A DNA stretch of 64,000 bases from Sarocladium kiliense (GCA_030734395.1 JAUZTG010000029.1:7006001-7070000); one strand, 5' to 3'; positions 20,542-32,094 are shown, numbered from the stretch's first letter. Numbers and translations are program-made. Notes: generated from the sequence alone by a model not told the origin.

Positions 20542-22151
20542 TCAAACAACATTAATACCAGACAAGGTCATCATGGCTAGGGCAACACCGAGGCACCATA
20601 CCAAGTTCTCATTCGCGACATCCAGCGCATCTAGCTTCCTCAGGATAGAGGGGATCGCAAAGGTCATAACTGCCTCTGTGAGCGGTGGGACCAGAGCCAG
20701 AAGAAAACAGCGCTAACTGAACAGCAATCCATAATGCGGGAGGGATCTGCAGAAGCAACAGGCCGAGAGAGCATGGCACAATGAACGCCACGGCAAGAAT
20801 CAATGAGGCCAAGAGAGGAAATGTTGAGCATATGAGGATACGAATGGTTGACAGTGTGACATCGTAGCACGGGTTCCGCCGCTGTTGAAGGCTGGGAGGC
20901 TCCATTGAACTGCCAGTCATGGTAGGCTAAACGCTATCTGGGCGGTGGCGCTGCGCTGCATGTTCGGGCAAAGGACTCACGCCAAGGGGCGCCAAGTTAT
21001 CATCGGAAGGCATTGGCAAGTTGACGATATGTGAATAGCCATAATGACGATGCTGCATCAGCATGGTGGTTGTTGAGGGACGGATTCATCCAGGGCACCA
21101 GCCACTAAGAACTTCTCGAAGGCCGCTATCCTTGCCTGCATAGTCCTGTTCTCGTTGAGAAGTGCTTTGTTACGCTTTTCGAGGTGCCGGATATACTCAG
21201 TCGCTTCGGTCAACACCTCATTTCCTGTTAAAAAGTGCTTTTCATGTCGTGAATTGTTAGTCAGGAGATACTCACTGTAGCCTTATTGAGTTTGTGAGCC
21301 TGGGTCAGCCCGTGAAGCTCCTGCAGGTCCTCTGTGTTATCCTGGCGGCGGACGTTCTTCGATATGATCCGTAGACTCGGGACACTGTTCCCTAGGGCCG
21401 CGAACTTGCCCTTCAAGTTCATTCGATACCTCTTCTCAATGATATTGTGAGCCGTCCTCTTAATGAGGTGACGACCCTCTTGGTCCTCTTGTTCATCGTC
21501 CGGTTCAGCTGAAGACGCTTGTCTCCTTGGACTTGGTTTCCCAAGGCCAGCCAGAAACGCATCGGAAGAGGACAAGTCGCCAAGTTTGCTGTTTCCAAAG
21601 CATGGGTCCAAGTCGGGTGCGCCGTGCGATGATTGATACTGCGGTGTCGGTGACATCGTGATATAATGCAGCTCCTCTACGGAGGCTACGGAGGCGGGCG
21701 CCAAAGTCTTGGGGGCGGCGGCCCTTTTCCATATGCCGTCCGTGATAGCCTCATCGCACAGGCCCATCCACTGTTGTTCGAAGGAAGACGATCCCCCAAA
21801 TATGAGGGCAGGATTGTGATCGGACTGGGCGAAGTCGATCACATGGTTTGAGAGACGGTCGATGGGCACCACGCCATGAGCAAACCCAGAGATCGACATC
21901 GTCTTGGTCAGAATCAGGGTGGAGTAAGGGGGAGTGGACGAAACTCGAGGGAAGGGAATCCACTCAGGGCGGTTCATGGAAAGTTGATGGCGATAATGGG
22001 CTGACGTATTCGGGGAATGGGTGAATGGCTGCGAGTCGTGGTAACGAAAACTCAATCTCGAATCTTCTGGACGGATCAGCTGTGAGAGATCATCCTGGTC
22101 GGGAACTGGGGCCATAGGGGCGCGAATAGTCGCCGTGAATGATAGCGTCAT
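20542..22151 (-). pseudogene. SREBP-like bHLH membrane protein, frameshifted
   Basis: Exon 1 (22151-21276) encodes a Ser/Pro-rich N-terminus and the bHLH basic region RTAHNIIEKRYRMNLKGKF, with the Tyr typical of SREBPs. A 59-nt intron (21275-21217) splits helix 2, restoring KAT|VLTEATEYIRHLEKR, then a leucine-zipper-like stretch and a stop at 21060-21058. From about 21057 a different frame continues MLMQHRHYGYSHIVN and LPMPSDDNLAPLG to a GTGAGT donor (intron 20980-20927). The next exon encodes two hydrophobic segments (LLASLILAVAFIVPCSLGLL and onward). Removing one T from a TTTT run near 20710 would extend it to LVPPLTEAVMTFAIPS and a stop at 20544-20542. One gene with two single-base frame breaks is the simplest reading. 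Fungal SREBPs control sterol and low-oxygen responses; this copy is shorter than typical. Confidence 0.6.
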
Positions 22152-23329
22152 TCTCAGGGTTGTGGTAATAGGGCAGCTATTAAATACGCAAGTTCGACAC
22201 AATGCCCCTGGAATACAGTCTGGCAGGTGGGCAACGAGCCGTCGTGAGGACGGTAGTCGCAGTTTCCGCACAGCACGAGATGGGTAGGTATGTGTGTAGC
22301 GTCAAGAGGTGAAGCATAACATCGACAAACCTAAAAATACTGGGCGGCCACCTTCCTCATGGTACAAAGGCAGAGACATTGACAACCGCCTCACACTTAG
22401 GCATCTTCGCCTTCGATATAACATACAATATGGAAGTTCCTCTCCGGTAATTCGTTTCGACTGCAGCACTTGATCTCGATGCTAGGCGTGGAGAAAAGCG
22501 AGAGCAGGTTCTCGACCAGTCGCACATGCAAGCCATAAACCTATTACCGGAGCGAGTCTCCTAACCGGTGTCGCGAGGGCAACCATGACACGCACCACGG
22601 TTAACACTTTCCCTAGTCACCATTTTCTCTAGACCCTAGGACTGTGTGAAAGTGGCAGTAGCCGGAGGTGGAGCTCCGATCGATTCGGCACTAATAGCTC
22701 GGCACTCTTGTCCAACGGCAACGCCAGCGATCGACCTATCATCAGACCGTCCCACAGACCCCGGCACCAAGCGTGGTGCGTCTCCCTCTTGACAACTCCC
22801 ACGCCGTCTTGGGACGGCTTGGCCGATATGCGCTGTTTTGGAGACCCCGCACATATCGCGTGCGAAAGTTGCACACCTTTGCTTTGCTTGCATTCCGTCC
22901 TTGGTCCCCAGCACGCTCTCAGGGTACGGGCGGGTCACATCACTCGTCAGCCTTGCAGAGAAGCTGGGTAGGTACTATGGGATAGGGGGAAAACATGTTC
23001 TCTTTCTCCGGTCGAGCCACCGCAGCGAATGGATCAGAGGGGATGGATGAGTTCCTGTCAGACAGAACAGCTTGCTCTGCCCTATGTAGCTTTTTAGGGG
23101 AACGATTTTTCTTGTGCTTTGGTCTGGTTGAGATGTATGATGTGTTCCGACGTCATGTCTGCCAAGCTCATGGCCCGTGACATATATAAGAAGGCCTACC
23201 TTGACTGGGCTTGCTGATGATTTCGAGGTTCCTTCTGACAGATCCAAGCCGTCCGACTCGAATAGTTCGAAACTCTCAAACTCACAACATATCGGCTAAA
23301 GCACTAACACACCCCGACGACTCGTGACC
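22152..23329. other. Intergenic; promoter side of the opsin-related gene
   Basis: Nothing coding recognised. The region separates the divergent bHLH relic and opsin-related gene. A TATA-like ATATATAAGA lies near 23180-23191, about 140 bp before the opsin-related start. Confidence 0.5.
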
Positions 23330-24412
23330 ATGGGCCACATGTTCGTGCACGCTCGAGACGACGTTCTCGATGTGAACCCTCCTCAAGGCGGACGTTCGCT
23401 CACCTTGAATGGTTCCCACTGGCTTTGGGCTGTCACCGCCGTCTTCGCTCTCTCATTCGTATGCTGCTCCCCCCTTTTCAATCCCTCACAACGTCGGTGG
23501 TTCGCAAAACATGCTCTGACTATCACCAACCAGCTCGCCTGCGTTGTCCTTGGCCTCCGTCCCCGAAATGGCGAACGCATCTTCCACTACCTTTTCACCA
23601 TTGCTCTTCTCGTAGGCGCCATCGCCTACTTCGCCATGGCCAGCGATCTGGGTTGGTCCGTTGTGGCGCAGCACCTCCGCGTCGGCGAAGCGGCAACCTA
23701 CCAGGTCTTCTTCGCAAAGTATATTTACTGGGTCGTCGCCTTCCCGACCATCGTCATCGCCCTGGGCCTCGTCAGCGGCGTCAGCTGGGCAACCATCGTT
23801 TACAACGTCTTTCTCACCTGGCTCTGGATTATCACCTACCTTGTCGGTGCCTACACCTATTCCCGCTACAAATGGGGGTTTTTCACCTTTGGCACCCTGG
23901 CCTATCTCCTTCTCGCCTACCAGACCACGCTGGGTGGCCTGTCTGCCAGCAAGCGCTTCACCGTGGCCCGCGACTACACCCTCCTCGCTGGCTACGCCAA
24001 CTTTCTCTGGTTCTTCTACCCAATCGGTTGGGCCATCACCGACGGTGGCAACGTCATAGGTGTCACCCAGATGGCTATCTACTTCGGCGTCCTCGACCTG
24101 CTCCTCCTTCCTGTGCTCGCCTTCGGTTTCATCTTTCTCTCGAAGAGGTGGGACTACCGCTTGATGGACCTGCACTTCACTCAGTACGGGCGCGTCCCCA
24201 AAGCCACGGGGACCTTCCCTGAGAAGCATTCTGCTGGTGTAGTCAGCGGACCAGGCGTTGGTACTGGCGCTGGACCTACCGCACCCGTCGGTGCCGGTGG
24301 TATTGGTACTACTGGTGGATACAATCAGCCTGCTGCTGATTACACTGTAACTGGTGCCGGCTACACCCAGCCTGCCACGACTGGACGCTACACTGTTGCT
24401 CCAGCCGTCTAA
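23330..24412 (+). CDS. Opsin-related protein (Hsp30/YRO2-like), no retinal lysine
   Basis: 360 residues, intronless, start chosen at GACCATGG (23330). Seven hydrophobic helices span roughly residues 28-270 in the microbial-rhodopsin fold. Helix C has KYIYWVVAFPTIVIALGLV and helix F WFFYPIGWAITDGG. In helix G, MAIYFGVLDLLLLPVLAFG has Leu where retinal-binding opsins have the Schiff-base Lys four residues after the Asp. It therefore belongs to the opsin-related proteins (Neurospora ORP-1, yeast Hsp30/Yro2) that lack chromophore and act at the plasma membrane during stress. The tail after residue 285 is a Gly/Thr/Pro-rich low-complexity extension. Codon use is strongly C-ending, unlike the decayed neighbours, which suggests high expression. 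Confidence 0.9.
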   Translation: MGHMFVHARDDVLDVNPPQGGRSLTLNGSHWLWAVTAVFALSFVCCSPLFNPSQRRWFAKHALTITNQLACVVLGLRPRNGERIFHYLFTIALLVGAIAYFAMASDLGWSVVAQHLRVGEAATYQVFFAKYIYWVVAFPTIVIALGLVSGVSWATIVYNVFLTWLWIITYLVGAYTYSRYKWGFFTFGTLAYLLLAYQTTLGGLSASKRFTVARDYTLLAGYANFLWFFYPIGWAITDGGNVIGVTQMAIYFGVLDLLLLPVLAFGFIFLSKRWDYRLMDLHFTQYGRVPKATGTFPEKHSAGVVSGPGVGTGAGPTAPVGAGGIGTTGGYNQPAADYTVTGAGYTQPATTGRYTVAPAV

Positions 24413-25799
24413 GCTTCAAGGTTCTAAGCGTGCAATGAAGCACCTGCTATCTGTTCTCGAGCAAACCCTGCAAGGGTGGAGTTACTATCAGTTAGGTTGG
24501 GGTTGGGGGTGGGCGGAATGAAGTGAGGGCTTAGAGGGATGAACACGAACGGTTTCACTAACGTGTAGTTTGGGACTGAAAATTGTTGTGATGTGTCATC
24601 ATTCCTTTGTCATAAGAACTCGCGTTGTAATTTCCTTTCACAGACGTACGCTCATTTCGTCCATAGTTTGCGAGTGATACCAGCCTATAATATTGAGATC
24701 CGCTTCTAGGTGAGTATACATTCAAGTCTTTCACGGCTACAATATACATAACTATCGGCCACTCACACCAGCGAAGTGGCTTTGCCTTGACTCAAGTTGA
24801 GCTGGCAGGGATCGAAAAGGTCAACGAACGATAAGAGGCCGCGTCAACTAGTCGATCCGTAATCATGGAATCAACCAGCATCTTTTCGTGATGATAGTCA
24901 TGGTTTCCGCTGATTTGGCTCTGATGTAGCTCAAAGACTGCAGTCGAAATTTGTTATTAATTGAGGTTGCGAGTTGGGAGCATTGGGGCTTACCATACCT
25001 TATGTATGGATTGATGACCAAAGTGTGGCGCGTATGCATCAAGTGGCAGTCATTCTGGGTTGTTGCAAGTTCCTTCTTGCGCCAAATAGTATATCTGTAT
25101 TACTCCTTTATGCCTTGTTTGCAATACTCGGCTAGAAGCATAGATGTGGTTTCGAGCTTACAATGGGAGTGTTCAGAAGTAATCCCCCCTGCGAGCCCGT
25201 ATACATTCAGGTGTTCCCGGCAGGACAATTTCTGGAGCCAAGTCTCTCTTTAACTTGCTGTCCAGACGAACTCTATAGGAGGAAGGGGTCGATATGCCAA
25301 ATAAATTCCGCTGCAAAACAGAGTCGTCCGATGTTGTGAGACAGTGATGTCACCGAGTAGAGCCGAGTGAGTTGCGGGTCTTGAACAGACGGACGGCATA
25401 CTTGGTACAGAGACTCGCAAACAGCGTCGTCGAGAAATGCACCCGACATTCCGGTGACGAGTCTCGATCGAGTCTCCGTGATTGGATCACGCCGAAGTTC
25501 CCCCAAGAGAGACCTCAATGACTTTGGAATTATGTTAGCTCCATTTAGGTCACTAACTTCTGCCTTGAGCGGCCGAGCGTCTTTTATTTGGCCTTAGAAG
25601 CTTCGAATAAGCTCATGTAGCGCGATACTAGCTTTGAGGCTACATCTTCCAGCCGCTGGTAACACAGAGAACATTCGCTCTCGGAAGGGCGCGTCATCGA
25701 CGAATGCTTGGGCCGGCTTGGGACACTAAATAACACAAGGGAGCATCCAGTTGCGCTCTTGGAACTACAATAATATCACCATCCGGAAGCACCAAAGAC
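24413..25799. other. Intergenic; nothing recognised
   Basis: About 1.4 kb between the opsin-related and homeodomain genes. Short frames only, no domain, no repeat. Probably the 3' region of the first gene and a long promoter for the homeodomain gene. Confidence 0.5.
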
Positions 25800-26807
25800 A
25801 TGTTAACTCTCGCTACTCCACCTGACCTTCCACTCCCCTCTTTCCGCCTGGAACCACGATGGCTTTATACTCGTTCCTCAGCATCCTCACTTCCCCGCCT
25901 GGATACTCGTACCGCCCTGCCATCCATCCGAGAGCTTGTCCCGGAACATCTTCTTAACAGCCAACCTCGGACGAAATCGCCGTCAGGCCCCAAGACGCTA
26001 CTGACCTCACCAGTTCCGTCAACACCTGAGCTCCAGACTTTACCTGGGTACACTCGCGCCCCACAAGGCCAGAAGAGGAAGAGACTCTCAGCAGAAGCCC
26101 TAAGAGAATCCGAAGGTGCAAGACAGGTTCCTCGCCTTTGTCACATTTCTAAAGCAAGCTACCCCCGCCGGGGATCATCGCCAGCAGTACCACGGCCTGA
26201 TGGGTACTACAGCGATTTCCAGGCACGTCTAGCTTCATCGGGGATGTACGCCACTTCGGGTGAAGTTAACAACAGTTCGAAGTTGAGGCACATAGTCCCC
26301 AGCCTGACCCCAACGATCCGACCATTCGAACAAGACGCTCACTCGCCTTACCGTCTTGACAACCTTACCGATGGCTATCACAGCCGTTCCCCACCACCGG
26401 CCCACCCTAGGTCAACTACTGAGCAACCATCAAGCTCGTACCGAAGAGACTATACTACTTGTCCTACCTCTGGACACTCCTCTGCAACTACCTACGAAAG
26501 GGCACCATTCACTGCCATGCCTTGCCGCATGCATTGCGAGGGATATAGCCGTTTCGGTGGAGAAAAGGGGCCGGTAGGCCTGGTTGGCGGCACGATGCAA
26601 CGCAAGCGCCGCGGAAACCTGCCCAAGGAGACAACAGACAGGCTTAAGGCTTGGCTTGTTGCCCATCTCCAGCACCCCTATCCAACAGAGGACGAGAAAC
26701 AGGAGCTTATGCGGCAGACTGGGCTTCAAATGTATCAAGTCTCCAACTGGTTTATCAATGCCCGTCGTCGTCAACTCCCGATCATAAGCAAAAGTGCGAG
26801 GGCCTAA
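25800..26807 (+). CDS. TALE/KN-type homeodomain transcription factor
   Basis: 335 residues in one exon. Residues 1-265 are Pro/Ser/Thr-rich with a basic patch GQKRKRLS near 90. The homeodomain covers about 268-328: RKRRGNLPKETTDRLKAWL, the three-residue loop signature HPYPTEDEK, and the recognition helix VSNWFINARRRQL. TALE proteins of this type in ascomycetes (Podospora pah genes and relatives) are nuclear regulators of development. The extra three residues (Pro-Tyr-Pro) and Ile at recognition-helix position 50 are as expected, so DNA binding should be intact. No stop or frameshift is seen, in contrast to several neighbours. Whether it is the only copy in the genome cannot be judged here. 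Confidence 0.88.
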   Translation: MLTLATPPDLPLPSFRLEPRWLYTRSSASSLPRLDTRTALPSIRELVPEHLLNSQPRTKSPSGPKTLLTSPVPSTPELQTLPGYTRAPQGQKRKRLSAEALRESEGARQVPRLCHISKASYPRRGSSPAVPRPDGYYSDFQARLASSGMYATSGEVNNSSKLRHIVPSLTPTIRPFEQDAHSPYRLDNLTDGYHSRSPPPAHPRSTTEQPSSSYRRDYTTCPTSGHSSATTYERAPFTAMPCRMHCEGYSRFGGEKGPVGLVGGTMQRKRRGNLPKETTDRLKAWLVAHLQHPYPTEDEKQELMRQTGLQMYQVSNWFINARRRQLPIISKSARA

Positions 26808-28597
26808 TCCGATATGAGGCTGCGGGAGAGCACCTAGTTATTGAGGGCGATGTCCATATATCTGTATTGTCAACAGGTTTACGCCCTGGAGTGATCAGCC
26901 AATCAGGCTGTGGTGGCGTCGTCCCTGGGTAATGTGACCGTAATTGTAGCAACGGAAGCATTGCTTGATTCTGCAGGCCCGATCGTAGAGCTGACACTGG
27001 CGTATCTGGCCCTCCCATGCCATGTCGGCATATATCGTGGCATTCGCCATCCTTGGATCTGTGAATTTCACTACTATGGAGGACGCTCTTTTGAGCTCTC
27101 CCTATTCGTAAGCCATCCGACATGGGATATATTTGCTTGAGGAATAACGTTTGCAACGCCCCACAACGGCACGTTTCCTTGACAGATCGGCGTCAACTCT
27201 CGCGCGAAGCAAGCACAGACACTCGGCATGCTACGACCGGTGCCACACAATCCAGACGGACTGGTCCTCCGTCGCCAAGAAGGACTCACCCACCTTCAAA
27301 ACACGGCAAGGTCTGCGAGCTCCGCGCGGAAGCTCTCACGTCTAGTAATCAGTCGACCCGAATCGAGTGGAGCATTGTGCTGCGATATGATGAAGCTGGA
27401 CTCGATGCCGTGGACGGGGATGGTAGTCAACATAAAGCAAAAGAAAGCCACATAGGAACCCAGCTGGAGGTACCATCTTGAGAATACACAGATACAGTTT
27501 ATGGAACATGCGAGACCAGGGGACAAGGATAGACAAACAAACGAAGCCAAGGCTGGGGGGAGACTCTAGGTATGCAGAACCACGCAGGGCGCTTTGCACA
27601 AAGCACCTACCGAGCCTGCCACAAGGTCACAAAAGATGAGACTAGAGGGAACGACAGTATAGTGAAAGGTTATGTACAGAAAGCGATTCTCCAACAGAAG
27701 CTACATAAGCTAGATAGAGCGGCGGGCAATCTGGGACAGCTGGTTCTGCTCCAACAGCATCCTCGGTGCGTCGGCTGTCTGCAGATCCCTGCCAACCGGG
27801 CATGGCTGCGGATAACAGCGGCTACAACCGAGTAGGAATCAATCAGGAAGTTGAACCGATTCGGAATAGAACTGGGTCAATCGTTGTATCAATCGTTGGA
27901 GTATTTGGATCTGAAGGAGGGAAGAAAGCAGCCGACGCGCGTTGTCGTGATGTGTGGACATGTCTGACGCGGTGGAGAGCTTGCTTTCTATCGTCGGCTA
28001 GCCTCATCCGTCCATCATCTTCCGCGATCCGCCGGACTCCCTTCTCGCACGGCAACGACCTCTCCACCCGTTTGCGGCAACAACTGCATTCCAGTCGTCG
28101 CGTCACGGTGTCAACCTTCAATAATCCACGGCAGCCCACCTCTCCAGATGACTGTGTTTCGAATTCGAGCTTTCTGTGCTAGTCACTCGTACCTTCTGTC
28201 GCCCAACCGTTCCCATCGACGCCTCTTCCACCCGACCTGCTGCCGACAGGCTCTTGTAGCCGTCGTCGCCAGCTCTCGATCAACGATACCACATCGAAAA
28301 CGTCAATACATGCCCAGAAGCTGCGATGTTGCCCGACCCTGGAGTTTGTTTGTGAATGAGGTACGAAATCGTTCGCTAATTATCAAGGCTTCTGTCATCC
28401 TCAGCATATCCACTTCGGTCACCGTCGGTCCTGGTGCGAGCCGGTCGTCAGTGCTTCACGCCTGCTCCGTCTCTTCGAGTGTCGACTGCGCTGTTTTATA
28501 AAGTGAATCAGGGGACCTTTCTTGACTGGTTATGACGGGTTTATCCTTGTACAACATTTCTCGCCTTCATAAGACCCAACATTTTTCATATCTCAGC
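26808..28597. other. Intergenic; no supported gene
   Basis: About 1.8 kb with overlapping short frames and no domain on either strand. The pyrimidine-rich stretch from about 28180 to 28590 looks like promoter and leader of the WSC gene. Confidence 0.45.
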
Positions 28598-29485
28598 ATG
28601 GTCGGGACAACGGCCCTAGGCATGCTTGCTGTGGCGGCATCAACAGCCCGGGTTGTCAGTGCGCTTGATCCTGATATCTGCGCCACCTTCAACACAGCAA
28701 AAATGGAAAGGTTTACCGACAAGTTGCAGAGTAACGGCCTCTGCCACGACCACTGCTTGGTATACTACGCCTTTTCTATCACGAAGGGATACGACTGCTG
28801 GTGCTCCAATGTTGCCCCATCCGAATCGGCAACGGTCGACTTGCCTAATTGCAATTCTGCCTGCCCTGGGTACCCCGGTGAGCCTTGTGGAGGCGCAAAC
28901 GGTGCATTTTCATACGTCAGGCTGAGAAATATCGACAGGTCATCCCAGCCCCCCAAATCTACTTCCCAAGCCGAGTCAACCCAAGGTGATGAGCCGGAGC
29001 CTACTTCAGAATCGTCATCTCCAATGTCCAAGTCCGTGACTGAGTCTGAAAGTGAGCCACTCATCACCAAATCAGTAACTTCTGAGCCCACCGAGCCCAT
29101 CTCGACAGGTATACATACAGTTGCAGCTGATCGCGCCACCAAGACCGTTTTCGTCGGGCCCACAGACTTGCCCAAAAACGGCGACGGGTACCGTGGAGAC
29201 GGCGAGATCATCGGTAACGACCACAACGGAAATGCTGGCGACGGTGCCGTGAGCAAAACACTATTGCTGGTATTATCGTCGGGCGGCCAAGCCAACCAAC
29301 GGTTCCAACAAACAACTAGTCACGGCCGCCACGCCCATTTGGCCAAGCCATGCGGCTTCTCAGGCCAGCGCGAACAGGGCGGGCAGGCCGCTCCCGGCAT
29401 GGAGATGAAGGGTTTCGTCTGCGGCAGACCTGAAGAGTACCATCAGGAAACTTTGCTGGCCAACGAAATCGGGGTGAAAGATTGA
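28598..29485 (+). CDS. WSC-domain cell-surface protein with frameshifted tail
   Basis: The start at 28598 gives a signal peptide (MVGTTALGMLAVAASTARVV, cut near SA-L). Residues about 27-110 form a WSC domain with the expected eight-Cys order: ICATF, GLCHDHC, DCWCSN, LPNCNSACPG, PCGG. A Ser/Thr/Glu/Pro-rich stalk follows. In WSC stress sensors a transmembrane helix comes next. Here the frame reads KTLLLVLSSGG, whereas one base over it reads TIAGIIVG, the usual beginning of that helix. A single-base loss in the AAAACAC run near 29255-29262 is the likely cause. The remaining about 75 residues in the open frame show no cytoplasmic WSC-tail features, so the protein as read would be secreted, not anchored. 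Full-length relatives act in cell-wall-integrity signalling or carbohydrate binding. Confidence 0.75.
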   Translation: MVGTTALGMLAVAASTARVVSALDPDICATFNTAKMERFTDKLQSNGLCHDHCLVYYAFSITKGYDCWCSNVAPSESATVDLPNCNSACPGYPGEPCGGANGAFSYVRLRNIDRSSQPPKSTSQAESTQGDEPEPTSESSSPMSKSVTESESEPLITKSVTSEPTEPISTGIHTVAADRATKTVFVGPTDLPKNGDGYRGDGEIIGNDHNGNAGDGAVSKTLLLVLSSGGQANQRFQQTTSHGRHAHLAKPCGFSGQREQGGQAAPGMEMKGFVCGRPEEYHQETLLANEIGVKD

Positions 29486-29540
29486 CGGGTATGCCCACGA
29501 GACATGCAATTTTGGGCTGCTGAGTGCGGCGGATTGCTTT

Positions 29541-30690
29541 TTACGTACAGGCAGATGTCTTGCATCGCCGCAATGCACCTGTCAGTGACAAGAGTAGACG
29601 GTGGCTCTGAGGGTACGCCCTGGAAGAGTATGACATTGCAGGCGTCCTGTTTCTCCCCGTTTCAGCTTGGCCTATAGCCTCCTGAGCATCGCTCACCGTG
29701 AAACCAGTATATGCAGGTCCCTTGATCCAAAGGAGCGGGTCAAACGCTGTAGACCCCTCCCAGGCTTCCCGCGTCCAGCTACGGACCTGCGATTCAGGAA
29801 AGCCTGGGCAGCTGAGAGATCCAAGTCTGAGGTGGTTTGCGACCCGTTTGAGTATGTTGTCCTGCGCTCGTCTGGATCTCCAGTAGTGCAGCTCTTGAGC
29901 AATTAGGGTGTCCCTCGGTGCGCGCAGATGGCTAGCCATACGGAGGACGTCCGCAAACGGGCCACTCGATACTGTCTTCTGCATTGTTGTTCCCCCTCTC
30001 TCCGTAGGTCCGCACGCTCTCAAGGTGACATCTTCTGCTCCGGAACAGTCCACTTGGCCATCAGCTTGGTGGGTTGACGGTCCTACCGGGAGCTCTGGAG
30101 CATTATGGAGGAAGATATGCTGGGTGCGTTCGGGATAGCACATTGATGAATGGCTCGTGCCACGATTGTGTTGCAATTATTAGTTCTAGCCCGGATCAGC
30201 CTGCTTGACGAGCTGTAGCACCTCCAGAGGATCCTTGCTCTCCCGTATGCATTCGCATATCTGATTTGCTTCCATTCTCGGCCGTTCGTGGATCAGAGTG
30301 AACAACTCTCGGAGTGCCCGATTCTCCTCCATTGCTTCTTCATATCTCCGTTTACACGCCCTGTGATGTGTCTCTCCTTGTGCCGTGCGGTACGAGCACT
30401 CAACCTTCTCGAATCGGCATCGTTCACATGAAGGTCTTTGTCCGTCACACTGAGGGGGGTCAGAGAGTTCACTTGGTGTTGATCTGGGAGGTAGCAAAGC
30501 TCGTAAAGACCAGCAAAGCTTACTAACTGACCCTTGACTTCTTCTGTCTACAATGCTCGCAGGCCGCAGCGACACCGATACGAGGGCGTTCCTGCAACGA
30601 AGTTCGCGACTTGAGAGGCAAATACTCTTGGCTCTCGGGCCGTCTGTCAATCGAAGGAGCAGAAGCTAACGGCTGAATTCGTCTTTCCAT
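29541..30690 (-). pseudogene. Zn2Cys6 transcription factor with three clustered stops
   Basis: Exon 1 is 30690-30532 and exon 2 starts at 30449, after an 82-nt intron (30531-30450, GTCAGT to CAG). Together they give a perfect Zn2Cys6 cluster, CEHCRQKKSR|CDGQRPSCERC then RFEKVEC, followed by a coiled coil (YEEAMEENRALRELF). The frame stops at TAG 30188-30186, with TAA at 30182-30180 and 30179-30177, then stays open to 29541. If the three stops were Gln codons the sequence would read through, and the downstream 211 codons include HYWRSRRAQDNILKRVANHL. A paralogue with the same exon structure lies at 36760-37517. Three C-to-T changes in CpA context within 12 bases point to RIP. As it stands it would make a 140-residue DNA-binding fragment. 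Confidence 0.7.
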
Positions 30691-32094
30691 CTCGCGCCAG
30701 TGGGACGAGAAAATTCAGACGGCTCCTGTGATGTCGGTTTACACCCTTCATGAATGTCTCGAACTTGGATTCTGTCGCTAGCAAAGGTAAATCGTATGCA
30801 GTTCTATTGGAAAATCCCAGTATCATCTTCGGAAAATGTAAGATGGAGGTGCAGCGCGGAGTCGAGCATCCAAAAGAGCATCAAGCAACTTTCAGAAACT
30901 ATCCCGAAAGATCAACAACCGGACACATTCCTCCGCTTGGTAGGGACTTGCGAAGTGAGTCACGCTGACGGTATTATGCCGTCATTTTCGGCGCAGGTAG
31001 TACTGGAGGGTCCAGAGGAGCCGGAGGCAAACGAGGAGGAGGAAGTGCTCTTTTAGGTTGTGAACAGAGTGCCGCAGAGCCGCAGCTTGATGACGCGCCA
31101 AAGGAACCCGACAGACCTTCAGAATGTGGATCCCACTGAATAAGGTGAATGCTTCCGCTGAAGGCCTAATCACTTCAACCCTTCATTGAAGGCGCTAGGC
31201 TGCAAAGCATGTGGCATACATGTTGCGCATGCTGCTTCTTCGAGCTGGGTAGGGGTGGCTTCAAACTCTAAGCTCTGGGGTTACCCGTTGTGAGGCCGGT
31301 AAACTAAATACACTACTTGAGCTACCCAAGGAAGCTCAACGCCGGAGTGATGCTCCGGAGCAACCGCTAATGAACATCAGGAAAACAGCTCCTCCTGTGG
31401 TTGACGCCAGCCCGCATGTTGTGCTCCTGACAGACCTATTTGTTGACACACATAGCTCTAATCGCTGTCTCGGCGACCGCCCGCCCTGGATGGTACCCTT
31501 CGTTTCGTATACCAGGCATACCCGCTTTACGTCAACATCACATACCATCCAGATGCTAGCTTGTATCACTTTGGCTTAACCCTATGTTGGAGCTGGTGAT
31601 GTTCCCAAGAACGCCTTCGACCATAACATGCGAAAAGGTAAGGCCACATATGTACAGTTTGAATAATAAGACCATACTAGGATAAGACGCTAATTGCAGC
31701 CGTCTTCTATTGTGTTACTCGCATGCATATCTCTTGTCTTGACTGTATCTGTCCACCCGTCTTATGGTCCCTTACCATCCGTCCCTATGTCGCGAGCCAC
31801 CCTTCGTGCCGAGCCAAAATGCAGGTACTTTGCCTTCAGGATAGTCTCAACTTCACCCATTTAATTAAAAGTGCTTGCCTCTACTTAAATTCTATTGCTG
31901 GATCACTCCTGCGGCCCTTTCGCAACTTTTGACCAAATTATTGCAGCTGCGTAGCGTAATTGCCATAGATAAATGGCCTCTCCTTCGTGCGCGCCATCTC
32001 CCTCGGGGGATCGAACATGTACCCTTTATATTCCCACCTGAGGCGGAATATGATGGCTTTCAGGAGAGCTCTCAACGGGGTAATAGACTCAATG
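30691..32094. other. Intergenic; holds a tRNA-like element
   Basis: No gene recognised. The short frames at 30750-31056 and 31370-31579 have no domain. The tRNA-like sequence at 31247-31327 is listed separately. Confidence 0.5.
31247..31327 (-). other. tRNA-like sequence, possible SINE head
   Basis: On the minus strand the 81-nt segment begins GGGTAG and ends CTACCC, which pair as an acceptor stem. It contains an A-box-like TAGCTCAAGTAG near its 5' end and a T-arm-like hairpin GCTT...AAGC with GAGTTTGAAGCC resembling a B box. The D- and anticodon arms are imperfect. No CCA or Pol III terminator was noted directly after it. A degenerate tRNA or the head of a tRNA-derived SINE are both possible; it is not called as a functional tRNA. 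Confidence 0.4.

Noticed and set aside
23425..24229. Frames of 247-265 codons overlapping the opsin-related gene on both strands
   Set aside because: Shadows of a C-rich third-position coding sequence; the opsin frame has seven helices and family motifs.
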